Part shown: piece after piece, positions 42,850-51,507 of the stretch
Layout of the letters: every line of letters starts with the position of its first letter
Numbering within the stretch: the first letter of the stretch is position 1
The notes under the pieces: generated by a model
Seen by the model: only the letters and a program-made list of their open reading frames with translations
What the model was told of the DNA's origin: nothing
Databases searched by the model: none
Position numbers and translations under genes: made by a program
NCBI RefSeq assembly: GCF_004564355.1
Contig: NZ_CP038266.1
Span: 2,108,001 to 2,172,000, forward strand
Source: Microbacterium wangchenii
Lineage (GTDB): Bacteria; Actinomycetota; Actinomycetes; Actinomycetales; Microbacteriaceae
Direction of reading: 5' to 3'
DNA length: 64,000 nucleotides

Positions 42850-43116
42850 ATGAACACCCCTCTCGACCTCGCCCGCTCTCGCGACCTCGCCGAGCACGAT
42901 GTGTTGCACGAACTGCGCTCCCTCGCGCACGACGTGCGCCTCATCGACCGCATGTCGCTGCGTCTGGGACTGTGGCTGCTGCTGCGCGGCACCCGCAGCA
43001 TCCAGCCCATCCCGTATCGTGACGCCCACACGCGGCGGCGGTCGGCCCTGCGCGCCCGCGAGGCGCGCGAACTGGCCGCCCAGCGAATGGCCGCGCTCCT
43101 GCCCACCCGCCCGTGA
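42850..43116 (+). CDS. Small basic protein of unknown function (88 residues)
   Basis: The protein starts MNTPLDLARSRDLAEHDVLH, has a hydrophobic stretch (RLGLWLLLRG) and ends in an Arg/Ala-rich helix. An in-frame ATG at 42820 would add ten residues. Neither start has a good Shine-Dalgarno. High third-position GC supports coding. No family is recognised. It may be under control of the peptide and hairpins upstream. Confidence 0.6.
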   Translation: MNTPLDLARSRDLAEHDVLHELRSLAHDVRLIDRMSLRLGLWLLLRGTRSIQPIPYRDAHTRRRSALRAREARELAAQRMAALLPTRP

Positions 43117-43122
43117 CGACAA

Positions 43123-43154
43123 GGGTCGGGGCCGTCGCACGGCGGCCCCGACCC
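43123..43154 (+). terminator. 12-bp hairpin between the 88-residue gene and the acetyltransferase gene
   Basis: GGGTCGGGGCCG and CGGCCCCGACCC pair perfectly around an 8-nt loop, seven bases after the stop codon. No U-run follows, so it may slow rather than stop transcription or protect the 3' end of the upstream mRNA. Confidence 0.5.
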
Positions 43155-43189
43155 GGCACCCCCACCCCCATCCGTGTGAAGGAAACCCG

Positions 43190-44287
43190 ATGAGCACCTC
43201 CCCTGCCGGCCTGGAACTGCGCCCCCTCCCCCTCCCTGCCTCCGTGGACGCCGACGATGCGGGCGACTTCGTGGAGATGGTGCGGGTGCGCAACCTCATC
43301 TCCACCGAGATCTCCGGCCATGACGACTTCCATCTCGCTCCGCACGAGCTGCTGCCGGCGTACGCGCCGGATCCGAACGAGCGACGGATGCTGTGGGTCG
43401 TCGTCCTCGACGGCGAGATGGTCGGGCGGGTCGGCGTGGACATCCCGCTGGAGGAGGGCTCGCGCGTCGCGTACTGGCTCGTGGAGCTGCGCCGCTCGGT
43501 GTGGGGCCGCGGCATCGGCACCGCCGCCTCTGAGCTCGTCGAACGCACCGCCCGCGCCCACCGGCGCACAGTGCTGCAGTCGTGGGCGCAGCATCCGGCC
43601 TCCGCCGACCCCCGTCTTCCGTCGCCGACCGGATTCGGCAGCGTCCCCCGCGATCACTCGGCGCGCTTCTACCTGCGGCACGGTCATACCCTCGAGCAGG
43701 TCGAGCGCATCAGCGCCCTCGATCTGACCGATCCTCGCCTGAACGCCCACCTCCAGGGGCTGCTGGAGCAGGCGACGGTGGCCGCCGAAGGCTACCGCGT
43801 CGTGCAGTGGGAGCTGCCGACGCCGCCGGAGTTCGTCGAGGGGTACGCGTGGATGAAGTCGCGCATGATCACCGACGCACCGGCGGCCGGCCTGGAGTTC
43901 GACGAGGAGGTGTGGGACGCCGACCGGCTGCGCCGCCACGAGCGGTTCTACCTCGACGCGCGTCGCCGGATGCTGGTGACCGCGGCCCAGCACGTCGACT
44001 CCGGCGACATCGTCGCCTTCAACGAGCTCGTCGTGGGAGGCGACGGCACGCAGGCCACGCAGCAGGAGGACACGCTCGTGCTCTCCGAGCACCGCGGCCA
44101 CCGGCTGGGCATGCTCGTCAAGTGCGCAGCCCTCATCGCGTGGCGGAGCGTCGCGCCCGGCTCCCCGCGCGTGCTGACCACCAATGCCGAGGAGAACCGA
44201 CCCATGCTCGACATCAACGAGGCGATCGGATTCGTACCCATCGCCTACGAGGGCGGCTGGAAGAAGGTGCTCTCCCCCGGCGAGTGA
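43190..44287 (+). CDS. Double-domain GNAT N-acetyltransferase
   Basis: The 365-residue protein has two GNAT folds. The first (about 10-180) holds the acetyl-CoA loop RRSVWGRGIGTAASELVE. The second (about 190-365) holds LSEHRGHRLGMLVKCAALIAW and the C-terminal strand AIGFVPIAYEGGWKKVL. The overall layout recalls mycothiol synthase, but the length and motifs differ, so the substrate is unknown. ATG 43190 follows GAAGGAAA. Its 3' end overlaps the convergent mutM gene by 43 bp. Confidence 0.85.
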   Translation: MSTSPAGLELRPLPLPASVDADDAGDFVEMVRVRNLISTEISGHDDFHLAPHELLPAYAPDPNERRMLWVVVLDGEMVGRVGVDIPLEEGSRVAYWLVELRRSVWGRGIGTAASELVERTARAHRRTVLQSWAQHPASADPRLPSPTGFGSVPRDHSARFYLRHGHTLEQVERISALDLTDPRLNAHLQGLLEQATVAAEGYRVVQWELPTPPEFVEGYAWMKSRMITDAPAAGLEFDEEVWDADRLRRHERFYLDARRRMLVTAAQHVDSGDIVAFNELVVGGDGTQATQQEDTLVLSEHRGHRLGMLVKCAALIAWRSVAPGSPRVLTTNAEENRPMLDINEAIGFVPIAYEGGWKKVLSPGE

Positions 44288-45198
44288 GCCGGCCGGGGAA
44301 GGCGCTGGCAGTGCGGGCAGTAGTGGCTCGAGCGGTTCATGAACGACACCCGGACGATCGGCCGGCCGCACCGCGGGCACGGCTGTCCCGTCCGCCCGTA
44401 GGCGTTCAGCGAGTGGGCGAAGTAGCCGGCTTCACCGTTGACGTTGACGTACTGCGCATCGAAGCTCGTGCCGCCCTCGGCCAGTGCCTTCTCCAGCACC
44501 GCCCGCACTTCCGCGAGGAGCCGCCGGGCGGAGCGCGTGGACAGGACCTGAGCGGGCGTCTCCGGATGCAGACGCGCCGCCCACAGTGCCTCGTCGGCGT
44601 AGATGTTCCCGATGCCGCTGACGGTGGTCTGATCCAGCAGCACCCGCTTGATGCCGGACTTCTTGCCTGCCAGCGCGGCGCGGAAGCCGGCAGCGTCGAA
44701 CGCGGGGTCCAGCGGGTCGCGCGCGATGTGCGCGGCCTGCGACGGGACCTCCGCCCGCGTGCTTCCCCAGCCGCCGGGCGCACCGTCCGGCGTGGGGACG
44801 AGGGCGTCGACCGCGAGGGAGCCGAACGTGCGCTGGTCGGCGAACACGACGGCCAGCTCGCCATGACGGGGCGAATCCACGTCGATGCGCACGCGTTCGT
44901 GACGCTCCGCCGGCGCGCCCGCGGCGCGCAGCAGCAGCTGTCCACTCATCCCCAGATGCGCCATGAGGGCCTCGGGCCGCTCCGGCGCCGGGCCGGCCAG
45001 CGGCAGCCACAGGAACTTGCCGCGGCGCGCCGCGCCTTCGATGGTCCGGCCGATCAGCGCCGCCTCGAACTCGGATGGGGTGCCGGAGTGACGGGTGAGC
45101 GCCCGCTGGTCCAGCACCGTCACGCCGCTGATGCGGGCGTCGGTGACGGCGGGTTCCAGCCCCGCGCGGACGACTTCGACCTCGGGGAGCTCAGGCAT
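44245..45198 (-). CDS. mutM: Formamidopyrimidine-DNA glycosylase
   Basis: MutM excises oxidised purines and nicks the strand. The 317-residue protein has the N-terminal PELPEVE (Pro after Met is the nucleophile), LMAHLGMSGQLLL, GIGNIYADEALWAARLHPE, and the zinc finger CPRCGRPIVRV...YCPHCQ. About 20 residues extend beyond the finger and overlap the 3' end of the acetyltransferase gene on the other strand. The start overlaps the rnc stop by eight bases. Confidence 0.95.
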   Translation of the reverse strand: MPELPEVEVVRAGLEPAVTDARISGVTVLDQRALTRHSGTPSEFEAALIGRTIEGAARRGKFLWLPLAGPAPERPEALMAHLGMSGQLLLRAAGAPAERHERVRIDVDSPRHGELAVVFADQRTFGSLAVDALVPTPDGAPGGWGSTRAEVPSQAAHIARDPLDPAFDAAGFRAALAGKKSGIKRVLLDQTTVSGIGNIYADEALWAARLHPETPAQVLSTRSARRLLAEVRAVLEKALAEGGTSFDAQYVNVNGEAGYFAHSLNAYGRTGQPCPRCGRPIVRVSFMNRSSHYCPHCQRLPRPAHSPGESTFFQPPS

Positions 45199-45871
45199 GC
45201 GCGCTGAGGCGGCGCCACGCGGTGAGAGCCGCGGCCATCTCCGCCTGCTTCTTGCTGGAGCCCTCGCCGGTACCGGCCAGCTCCCCCACCCGCACGGTGG
45301 CCGTGAACCGGCGATCGTGGTCGGGGCCACGCGCGTCGACTTCGTACGCCGGTGCGGGCATGCCTCGGCGCGCCGCGAGTTCCTGCAGGCTCGTCTTGGG
45401 GTCCATCGCCGCACCGTAGCGGTCGGGATCGGCCAGAAGAGGCTCGACGAGGCGCAGCACCAGTGCCGTCGCGGCATCCGGACCGGCCGAGAGGTACGTG
45501 GCGCCGATGACGGCCTCCATCGTGTCGGCGAGGATCGAATCCTTGTCGCGCCCCCCGGTGAGGTCTTCCCCGCGTCCGAGACGCAGGTGCGCGCCGAGGC
45601 CGATCGTCCGTGCGACCTCGGCGAGGGCGACGGTGGACACCACGCTCGCCCGGCGCTTGGCGAGCTCGCCTTCGTCGAGATCCGGATGCTGCGTGAACAG
45701 TCGCACGGTCACGGCTTGGCCGAGCACCGAGTCCCCGAGGAACTCGAGGCGCTCGTTGTGCGCGATGCCGCCGTTCTCATACGCGAAGGAACGGTGCGTC
45801 AGCGCAAGCGACAGAAGCTCGGGGTCGATGTCGACCCCGAGCTCGTCGGTGAGCGCCTCGCGCTCAGGCAC
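45191..45871 (-). CDS. rnc: Ribonuclease III
   Basis: The 226-residue enzyme cuts double-stranded RNA, including rRNA precursors. The catalytic helix NERLEFLGDSVLG lies at 39-51, DTMEAVIGATYL is the second acidic motif, and the C-terminal dsRNA-binding domain ends GSSKKQAEMAAALTAW. GTG 45871 lies one base after the rpmF stop. The order DUF177-rpmF-rnc-mutM is standard for actinobacteria. Confidence 0.96.
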   Translation of the reverse strand: MPEREALTDELGVDIDPELLSLALTHRSFAYENGGIAHNERLEFLGDSVLGQAVTVRLFTQHPDLDEGELAKRRASVVSTVALAEVARTIGLGAHLRLGRGEDLTGGRDKDSILADTMEAVIGATYLSAGPDAATALVLRLVEPLLADPDRYGAAMDPKTSLQELAARRGMPAPAYEVDARGPDHDRRFTATVRVGELAGTGEGSSKKQAEMAAALTAWRRLSAHA

Positions 45872-45872
45872 G

Positions 45873-46082
45873 TCAGACGTCGGCGACCTTGCGGCCCTTG
45901 TACTCCAGGAACAGCTCGGTGCCCTGCGAGTCGGTGACCACCTTGGCCTGGTGAGGACGGCTGTACACGACCTTGCCGTTCTCGATCGTCTTGACCAGCG
46001 TGGGCGCTTCGGCCTTCCACTGCGCACGGCGCGAACGGGTGTTCGAGCGGGAGACCTTCCGCTTCGGGGGGTTACCTGCCAT
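45873..46082 (-). CDS. rpmF: 50S ribosomal protein L32
   Basis: The 69-residue protein starts [21 protein letters not shown], diagnostic for L32. It lacks the four-Cys zinc site of some L32 proteins and is thus the Cys-minus type. ATG 46082 lies two bases after the DUF177 gene, with which it forms the usual pair. Confidence 0.95.
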   Translation of the reverse strand: MAGNPPKRKVSRSNTRSRRAQWKAEAPTLVKTIENGKVVYSRPHQAKVVTDSQGTELFLEYKGRKVADV

Positions 46083-46084
46083 GT

Positions 46085-46648
46085 CTAGCTCTTTCCTGTG
46101 TTCTCTACGTCGCGGCGCGGTGCGTCGGCGTCGGGCTCTGGGGTGAAATTCTGCAGGGCGGCCCATCGGGGATCGACGGATTCCTGCGGCCGCTCCGTGG
46201 TGTTCTCGGTCAGTCGCTCGCCCGTAGCCGGGTCAAGGCCGGGGCAATCCGGCTGACACACCGGCTGGAACGGAAGCGACAGGACGATCGCGTCCCGAAC
46301 GAGGATCTCCAGATCCACACGGTCGTCGCGAACCTCGAAGTCCTCCGCTTCTTCCCCAGGATACGCGAAAAGCTCCTGAAACTCGACTTCGACCGGCTGA
46401 GCGATGTCGGTCAGGCATCGCCCGCACACACCGGAGTAGGTCGCTCCGGCCGTACCGGAGACCAGCATGCCCTCATGGACGGATTCCACGCGGAGGTCGA
46501 TGTCGATCGGCTCCCCCTCGGGCACCGATACGAGGCCCTCGCCCCATTTGTCGGGTGCGGGGACCTCCAGCTCGAACTCGCGCATCTCGCCGGGGCGGCG
46601 CATGATGTCGCGCACGGCCACGGAGAAGGGTCCAGGTCGGTTTCTCAC
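46085..46648 (-). CDS. DUF177 (YceD) family protein
   Basis: The 187-residue acidic protein contains [24 protein letters not shown] and [11 protein letters not shown], the two Cys pairs of DUF177. The family is linked to 23S rRNA accumulation and precedes rpmF nearly everywhere. GTG 46648 was preferred over an upstream TTG (46657) because TAGCAT (46657-46662) eight bases before it is a likely -10 of a near-leaderless mRNA and overlaps the TTG. Confidence 0.9.
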   Translation of the reverse strand: MRNRPGPFSVAVRDIMRRPGEMREFELEVPAPDKWGEGLVSVPEGEPIDIDLRVESVHEGMLVSGTAGATYSGVCGRCLTDIAQPVEVEFQELFAYPGEEAEDFEVRDDRVDLEILVRDAIVLSLPFQPVCQPDCPGLDPATGERLTENTTERPQESVDPRWAALQNFTPEPDADAPRRDVENTGKS

Positions 46649-46687
46649 GGTCGTCAATGCTACCCGCGTCCGAGCGGGCGGGATCCC

Positions 46688-47185
46688 TCAGTCGCGCGCG
46701 CCGGTGTCCAGGAACCGCGCGACGGCGGGCGGAACGAACGGCGACACGTCGCCGCCCAGCGCCGCCACCTGGCGCACGAGCGAACTGGACACGAGCGCGT
46801 GGGCGGGGTCGGGCAGCAGGAACACCGTCTCGACGTGGGCGAGGTGCCGGTTGACGATCGCCATGGGGGTCTCGTAGGCGACGTCGACCTGCGAGCGGAT
46901 GCCCTTGACCAGCACGCCCGCTCCGACATCGGTCGCGTAGTCCACGAGCAGCCCCATCGTCCACGACGCCACGACGATCTCTGCGCCGTCGATGCCGCTC
47001 TCGGCCACGGACTGCTCCAGCAGGGTGAGCCGCTGGGCGATGGGAAGCATGGCCTCCTTGCCGGGGTTGTGCACCACGAGGACGTGCAGCTCGTCGTACA
47101 GCCCGGCGGCCCGGCGGATCACGTCGAGATGTCCCAGGGTGGGCGGATCGAACGATCCGGGCACCACGGCGATCCGACTGTTCAT
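46688..47185 (-). CDS. coaD: Phosphopantetheine adenylyltransferase
   Basis: CoaD catalyses the fourth step of coenzyme A synthesis. The 165-residue protein has the nucleotidyltransferase motif [14 protein letters not shown] (10-23) and the C-terminal [29 protein letters not shown] (47193-47198) ends seven bases before ATG 47185, so it is probably transcribed as a leaderless mRNA from within the recG-coaD gap. Confidence 0.95.
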   Translation of the reverse strand: MNSRIAVVPGSFDPPTLGHLDVIRRAAGLYDELHVLVVHNPGKEAMLPIAQRLTLLEQSVAESGIDGAEIVVASWTMGLLVDYATDVGAGVLVKGIRSQVDVAYETPMAIVNRHLAHVETVFLLPDPAHALVSSSLVRQVAALGGDVSPFVPPAVARFLDTGARD

Positions 47186-47210
47186 GACCCTCACCCTATC
47201 GGGACGGCCC

Positions 47211-49376
47211 TCACCCCTTCGCCAGCGCGGCGCGCTCCTCCGCGCTCACGCGGCGCTCGATCGCGGCGGCGAGTCCCCGGTGGGCAGCCAGGGCCGGATC
47301 CTCGGCGAGGACCACCTCGGCGGCGGCGCGCGCCTGCGTGATGAGGTCGGCGTCGGCGACGACGCGCAGCAGCCGCAGCGAGGAGCGGGCGCCGGACTGC
47401 GCCGCTCCCAGCACGTCTCCCTCGCCGCGCAGCTCCAGGTCGACCTCGGCGAGCTCGAACCCGTCGAGGGTGGCGGCGACGGCTTGCACGCGGGCACGGG
47501 CGGGGCTCCCCGGCCGCGCCTCGGTGACCAGCAGGCACAGCCCCGGCACTCCCCCGCGGCCGACGCGACCGCGCAGCTGATGCAGCTGCGACACGCCGAA
47601 CCGGTCCGCTTCGAGGATGACCATCGTCGAGGCGTTGGGCACGTCGACGCCCACCTCGACCACGGTCGTCGCGACGAGCACGTCGATGTCTCCGCGGGCG
47701 AAGGCCTGCATCACCGCGTCCTTCTCCTCGGCGGGCATCTTCCCGTGCAGGATCTGCACGCGGATGTCTGCGAACGCCGGATGCCGCGACAGCACGTCGG
47801 CCACCTGCACGACGCCCCAGCGCGTGCGCGAGGACTCACCCGCGTCGTCGAGCACCTCCTCGCCGGTGTCGTCCTCCGCGCCGGTCTCGGCGTCGATGGC
47901 CGCGCACACCACGAACGCCTGGCGGCCCTGCGCGACCTCCTCGGCCACGCGGTCCCACACCCGCGCGAACCACGCGGGCTTCTCGGCCACCGGCGCCACG
48001 AACGTCTGGATGCCGGCGCGCCCGGCCGGCATGGTGCGGATGGTGGAGACGTCGAGGTCGCCGAAGACGGTCATCGCGACGGTGCGCGGGATCGGGGTGG
48101 CGGTGAGGACGAGGGTGTGGGGTGCCGTGCCCTTGGCGCGCAGGGCCTCGCGCTGGTCCACGCCGAACCGGTGCTGCTCGTCCACGACGACCAGTCCCAG
48201 GTCGGCGAACGTCGTCGAAGAGCTCAGCAGCGCGTGCGTGCCGACGACGATGAGTGCCTGACCCGACGCCACGCGCAGGGCCGCCCGGCGTCGCTCGGCC
48301 GCGGGGAGCTGACCGGTCAGCAACGTGGGCATGAGCTCCGGTGCGAGCGTCGGTCCCAGCATCCGTGCGATCGACCGCACGTGCTGGGCGGCGAGCACCT
48401 CGGTGGGGGCGATGAGCGCCGACTGGCCGCCGGATTCGGCCACCTGCAGCATCGCGCGCAGTGCCACGAGCGTCTTGCCCGAACCGACCTCGCCCTGCAC
48501 GAGCCGGTTCATCGGCCACTCGCCGGCCAGGTCGGCGGCGATCCGGTCGCCGACGACGACCTGGTCAGGCGTGCGCTCGAACGGCAGCGCGGCGTCGAAG
48601 CGCTCGAGCAGCCCGCCCGGGGCCGCGGAGCGCTGCCGCGCCGACAGCGCACGCACGGCCTGCCGCTGCTGCAGGAGGGCGGCCTGGAGCACGAAGGCCT
48701 CGTGCATGCGCAGCGTCGCCACGGCGGGTCCCACCTGCTCCTCCACCTCAGGGCGGTGGATGCGCTCGAGCGCCGTCCGCGCATCCAGGAGTCCGTGGCG
48801 GCGTCGCAGGTCGTCCGGCAGCGGATCCTCGACGTCGCCGAGCCCGTCCAGAACGAGCGAGATGGTCTTGTGGATCAGGGGGCTGGGCAGCGAAGCGGTC
48901 GCCGGGTAGATCGGGATGGGCAGCTGCGCATAGCTCTCCGCCGTCATGCGGGCGCTCTCGACGTCTTCGAAGAGCTCGTAGTCGGGATGCGTCAGCTGCG
49001 TCGCCCCGCGGTACTCGCCCACCTTCCCCGAGAACATGCCGCGTCGCCCCGGCTGCAGGTCTTTCAGGCGCCACGTCTGATTGAAGAACGTCAGCGTCAT
49101 GCGCCCGTCGCCGTCGCTGATGACGACCTCGAGGATCGACCCCTTGCGGTTCTGCATGCGGCGCTCGCCCGCGCTGACGACTTCCGCGACGATGGTGACC
49201 GGCTCCCCGAGCGGGAGGGAGGCGATGGGGGTCAGCTCCCCGCGCTTGGCGTACCGGCGGGGGTAGTGCATGAGCAGATCGCCGACCGTCGTCATGCCGA
49301 AGGCGCGCTCGAAGGCCCCCGCGGTCTTGCCGCCGACGGCACCGTCCAGGCGCGAGGCGAGGGAGAGGCCGGGCAT
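47211..49376 (-). CDS. recG: ATP-dependent DNA helicase RecG
   Basis: The 721-residue helicase remodels stalled forks and branched DNA. It has the wedge OB-fold domain (about 45-140), the helicase domain with [16 protein letters not shown] (motif I), DEQHRFG (motif II), TATPIPRT (motif III), and [13 protein letters not shown] (motif VI). TAGACT (49383-49388) ends six bases before ATG 49376, indicating a leaderless mRNA divergent from rsmD. Confidence 0.96.
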   Translation of the reverse strand: MPGLSLASRLDGAVGGKTAGAFERAFGMTTVGDLLMHYPRRYAKRGELTPIASLPLGEPVTIVAEVVSAGERRMQNRKGSILEVVISDGDGRMTLTFFNQTWRLKDLQPGRRGMFSGKVGEYRGATQLTHPDYELFEDVESARMTAESYAQLPIPIYPATASLPSPLIHKTISLVLDGLGDVEDPLPDDLRRRHGLLDARTALERIHRPEVEEQVGPAVATLRMHEAFVLQAALLQQRQAVRALSARQRSAAPGGLLERFDAALPFERTPDQVVVGDRIAADLAGEWPMNRLVQGEVGSGKTLVALRAMLQVAESGGQSALIAPTEVLAAQHVRSIARMLGPTLAPELMPTLLTGQLPAAERRRAALRVASGQALIVVGTHALLSSSTTFADLGLVVVDEQHRFGVDQREALRAKGTAPHTLVLTATPIPRTVAMTVFGDLDVSTIRTMPAGRAGIQTFVAPVAEKPAWFARVWDRVAEEVAQGRQAFVVCAAIDAETGAEDDTGEEVLDDAGESSRTRWGVVQVADVLSRHPAFADIRVQILHGKMPAEEKDAVMQAFARGDIDVLVATTVVEVGVDVPNASTMVILEADRFGVSQLHQLRGRVGRGGVPGLCLLVTEARPGSPARARVQAVAATLDGFELAEVDLELRGEGDVLGAAQSGARSSLRLLRVVADADLITQARAAAEVVLAEDPALAAHRGLAAAIERRVSAEERAALAKG

Positions 49377-49382
49377 GATCCG

Positions 49383-49433
49383 AGTCTAGGCATGCGCGAC
49401 GACACCGATTCTCCGCTCATGCCTTTGTAGGCT
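49383..49433. promoter_or_regulatory. Divergent leaderless promoters of recG and rsmD
   Basis: On the minus strand TAGACT (49383-49388) is six bases from the recG ATG. On the plus strand TAGGCT (49428-49433) is six bases from the rsmD GTG at 49440. Neither gene has a Shine-Dalgarno. The gap is 63 bp. Confidence 0.65.
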
Positions 49434-49439
49434 GGGACG

Positions 49440-50024
49440 GTGACACGCATCATCGCCGGAGCCGCGGGCGGCACGGTGATCGCCATCCCCTCCGCCGGTA
49501 CCCGGCCCACGAGCGACCGTGTGCGCGAGTCGCTGTTCGGTGCGCTGGATGCGGCCGACCTCCTCCACGGCGCACGGGTGGCCGACCTGTACGCCGGCTC
49601 CGGCGCGCTGGGACTCGAGGCGGCCAGCCGCGGCGCGGCGGCCGTGGACTTCGTGGAGAAGGCTCCCGAGGCCGCATCCGTCCTGCGCCGCAACGCCGCG
49701 CGCGTCGCGCAGTCCGGGCGGCTGTCCGCGCCCCTCCGGGTGCACCGCGCCGCGGTGACGACGTTCCTCACCGCCGCCGCTCGCGGCCCGTACGACCTGG
49801 TGTTCCTCGACCCGCCCTACGACCTTCCCGATGCCGACCTGGCCGCCGCCCTCACTGCGCTGGCCGGCCGCCTGAGCGAGGACGCCGTGGTGATCGTCGA
49901 ACGCGCGCGCCGCTCCCCCGAGCCGCCATGGGCGGATGCCGGACTGGAGGCCCTCCGCACGCGGGCCTACGGCGACACCGTTATGTGGTGGGGTCAGCCG
50001 CGCCCGGCGTCCCAGTCGCGGTAG
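49440..50024 (+). CDS. rsmD: 16S rRNA (guanine966-N2)-methyltransferase RsmD
   Basis: The 194-residue methyltransferase begins TRIIAGAAGGTVIAIPSAGTR and has the SAM motif VADLYAGSGALGLEAASRG and the catalytic VFLDPPYDLP. It methylates G966 of 16S rRNA. It starts with GTG 49440. The 3' end overlaps the convergent thiL gene by 31 bp. Confidence 0.93.
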   Translation: MTRIIAGAAGGTVIAIPSAGTRPTSDRVRESLFGALDAADLLHGARVADLYAGSGALGLEAASRGAAAVDFVEKAPEAASVLRRNAARVAQSGRLSAPLRVHRAAVTTFLTAAARGPYDLVFLDPPYDLPDADLAAALTALAGRLSEDAVVIVERARRSPEPPWADAGLEALRTRAYGDTVMWWGQPRPASQSR

Positions 50025-50977
50025 GGGTCCCAGCCGCCCCGGCGCTCGTACGCGACGCCGTCCACGGTCAGGGCAGCCGCACCGCGCTCCCGGACCACGC
50101 CGATGCGCCGCCCGGCCGAGGTCGTCCCCGGCGGCACGGTCAGCAGCAGCGCGTGGTCCTCGCCACCGGTGAGGGCCGCCGCCGCATCCTCTCCCAGGGT
50201 GGAGCGCTCGAGGTCGAGCGTGACACCTGAAGCCTGCGCCATGCGGGTGGCATCCAGTGCGAGCCCGTCTGAGACGTCCATCATCGCCGTCGCTCCCGCC
50301 GCGGCGGCATCCGCTCCGGCCGCGACGGGCGGACGGGGTGCGAGCTGGCGGGAGACGGCGTGCGCCGCGTCCGGCGCGAGCGCCCCCAGGGCCGCCGCCG
50401 TGACCGGCAGCGGTTCTCCCCCGGGCCCGCTGAAGCGGTCGAAGAGCACCGCGAGGCCGCGGGCCGCGATGCCGAGATCGCCGATCACACGCACCTCGTC
50501 GCCCGGCCGCGCACCGCTGCGGCGCACCGGATCGCGTCCGTCGAGGGAGCCCAGTGCGGTGACGGCGATCGTCAGGGTGTCCGACACCGTCAGATCGCCC
50601 CCCTCCACAGCGCAGCCGGGCGCCAGCTCGGCGCACGCGGCGGCCAGGCCGTCGGCGAGTCCTTCGACGAAGGCCGCCGGCGTCTCATCCGGAAGCGCGA
50701 GGGCCACCAGCAGAGCCGTCGGACGCGCCCCCATGGCCGCCACATCGGCGAGATTGACGGCGGCCGCCTTCCAGCCCAGCTGGAACGGGGTGGACCACGC
50801 GAGACGGAAGTCCGGACCGTGCACGAGCGTGTCGGTCGTGGCCACCACGCGCCCGTCAGGCGCCGCGATCACGGCGGCGTCGTCACCGGGACCGACCACA
50901 GCCGCCGAGGCCGGCAGTCGGCTCAGGATGCGGCGGAGGATCTCCGCCTCGCCGGTCGCGCCCACTGTTGCACCCAC
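49994..50977 (-). CDS. thiL: Thiamine-monophosphate kinase ThiL
   Basis: ThiL makes thiamine diphosphate from thiamine monophosphate. The 327-residue protein has VVGPGDDAAVIAAPDG, VATTDTLVHGPDF, WKAAAVNLADVAAMGARPTA, VEGGDLTVSD, DVSDGLALDA and TGGEDHALLLTV. GTG 50977 was chosen because TAGCGT (50985-50990) lies seven bases before it; two GTG codons upstream are alternatives. Confidence 0.93.
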   Translation of the reverse strand: MGATVGATGEAEILRRILSRLPASAAVVGPGDDAAVIAAPDGRVVATTDTLVHGPDFRLAWSTPFQLGWKAAAVNLADVAAMGARPTALLVALALPDETPAAFVEGLADGLAAACAELAPGCAVEGGDLTVSDTLTIAVTALGSLDGRDPVRRSGARPGDEVRVIGDLGIAARGLAVLFDRFSGPGGEPLPVTAAALGALAPDAAHAVSRQLAPRPPVAAGADAAAAGATAMMDVSDGLALDATRMAQASGVTLDLERSTLGEDAAAALTGGEDHALLLTVPPGTTSAGRRIGVVRERGAAALTVDGVAYERRGGWDPYRDWDAGRG

Positions 50978-50984
50978 ACGACCC

Positions 50985-51006
50985 ACGCTACCGGGCGGGT
51001 TAGCCT
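50985..51006. promoter_or_regulatory. Back-to-back leaderless promoters of thiL and the DUF3515 gene
   Basis: TAGCGT (minus, 50985-50990) and TAGCCT (plus, 51001-51006) lie ten bases apart, seven and six bases from their GTG starts (50977 and 51013). The gap between the genes is only 35 bp, so the two promoters must share or compete for space. Confidence 0.6.
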
Positions 51007-51012
51007 GGAGGA

Positions 51013-51489
51013 GTGATCCGCCCGCGCCGTCCCCTCGCCGCGGTGGCACTCTCCCTGCTCGCCGCTGCGACCCTGTCCGGCTGCGCCGGGACGGTGTCGC
51101 TGCAACCTGCAGCCAACGCCGGCGACCCCGCGTGCGCCGCGGTGTCGGTGCGCCTCCCCGACCAGGTGTCGGGGCAGGAGCGCCGCTGGACGGATGCGCA
51201 GGCCACTGCCGCGTGGGGCAGCCCGACCGCGATCATCCTCACGTGCGGTGTGGAAGAACCCGGCCCCTCCCCCCTGCGCTGCGAGACGGTCGAGGGCGTG
51301 GACTGGCTCATCGACGAATCGGAGGCGGCCGACGATCACTACCGGTTCACGACCTTCGGGCGCACCCCCGCCGTGGAGGTCTACCTCGACTACGACGTCG
51401 TGCGCAGCGGCGACACCCTCCGCGCGCTCTCGCCGATCCTCAACCCGATCCTGGAGAAGACCGGCTCCGTCTGCACGCCGCGCGCCTGA
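51013..51489 (+). CDS. DUF3515 lipoprotein
   Basis: The 158-residue protein has a lipoprotein signal (LLAAATLSGCAG, Cys near 24) and a DUF3515 domain with WGSPTAIILTCGVEEPG, CETVEGVDWLIDE and FTTFGRTPAVEVYLD. The function is unknown; the gene normally lies beside thiL or ddl in actinobacteria, as here. GTG 51013 has both a leaderless -10 and an abutting GGAGGA. Confidence 0.88.
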   Translation: MIRPRRPLAAVALSLLAAATLSGCAGTVSLQPAANAGDPACAAVSVRLPDQVSGQERRWTDAQATAAWGSPTAIILTCGVEEPGPSPLRCETVEGVDWLIDESEAADDHYRFTTFGRTPAVEVYLDYDVVRSGDTLRALSPILNPILEKTGSVCTPRA

Positions 51490-51507
51490 GCCGGCGCGGC
51501 CGGTCGA

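Noticed and set aside
43190..44287. Mycothiol synthase MshD
   Set aside because: It also has two GNAT domains, but length and motifs differ from MshD, so only a generic acetyltransferase is claimed.
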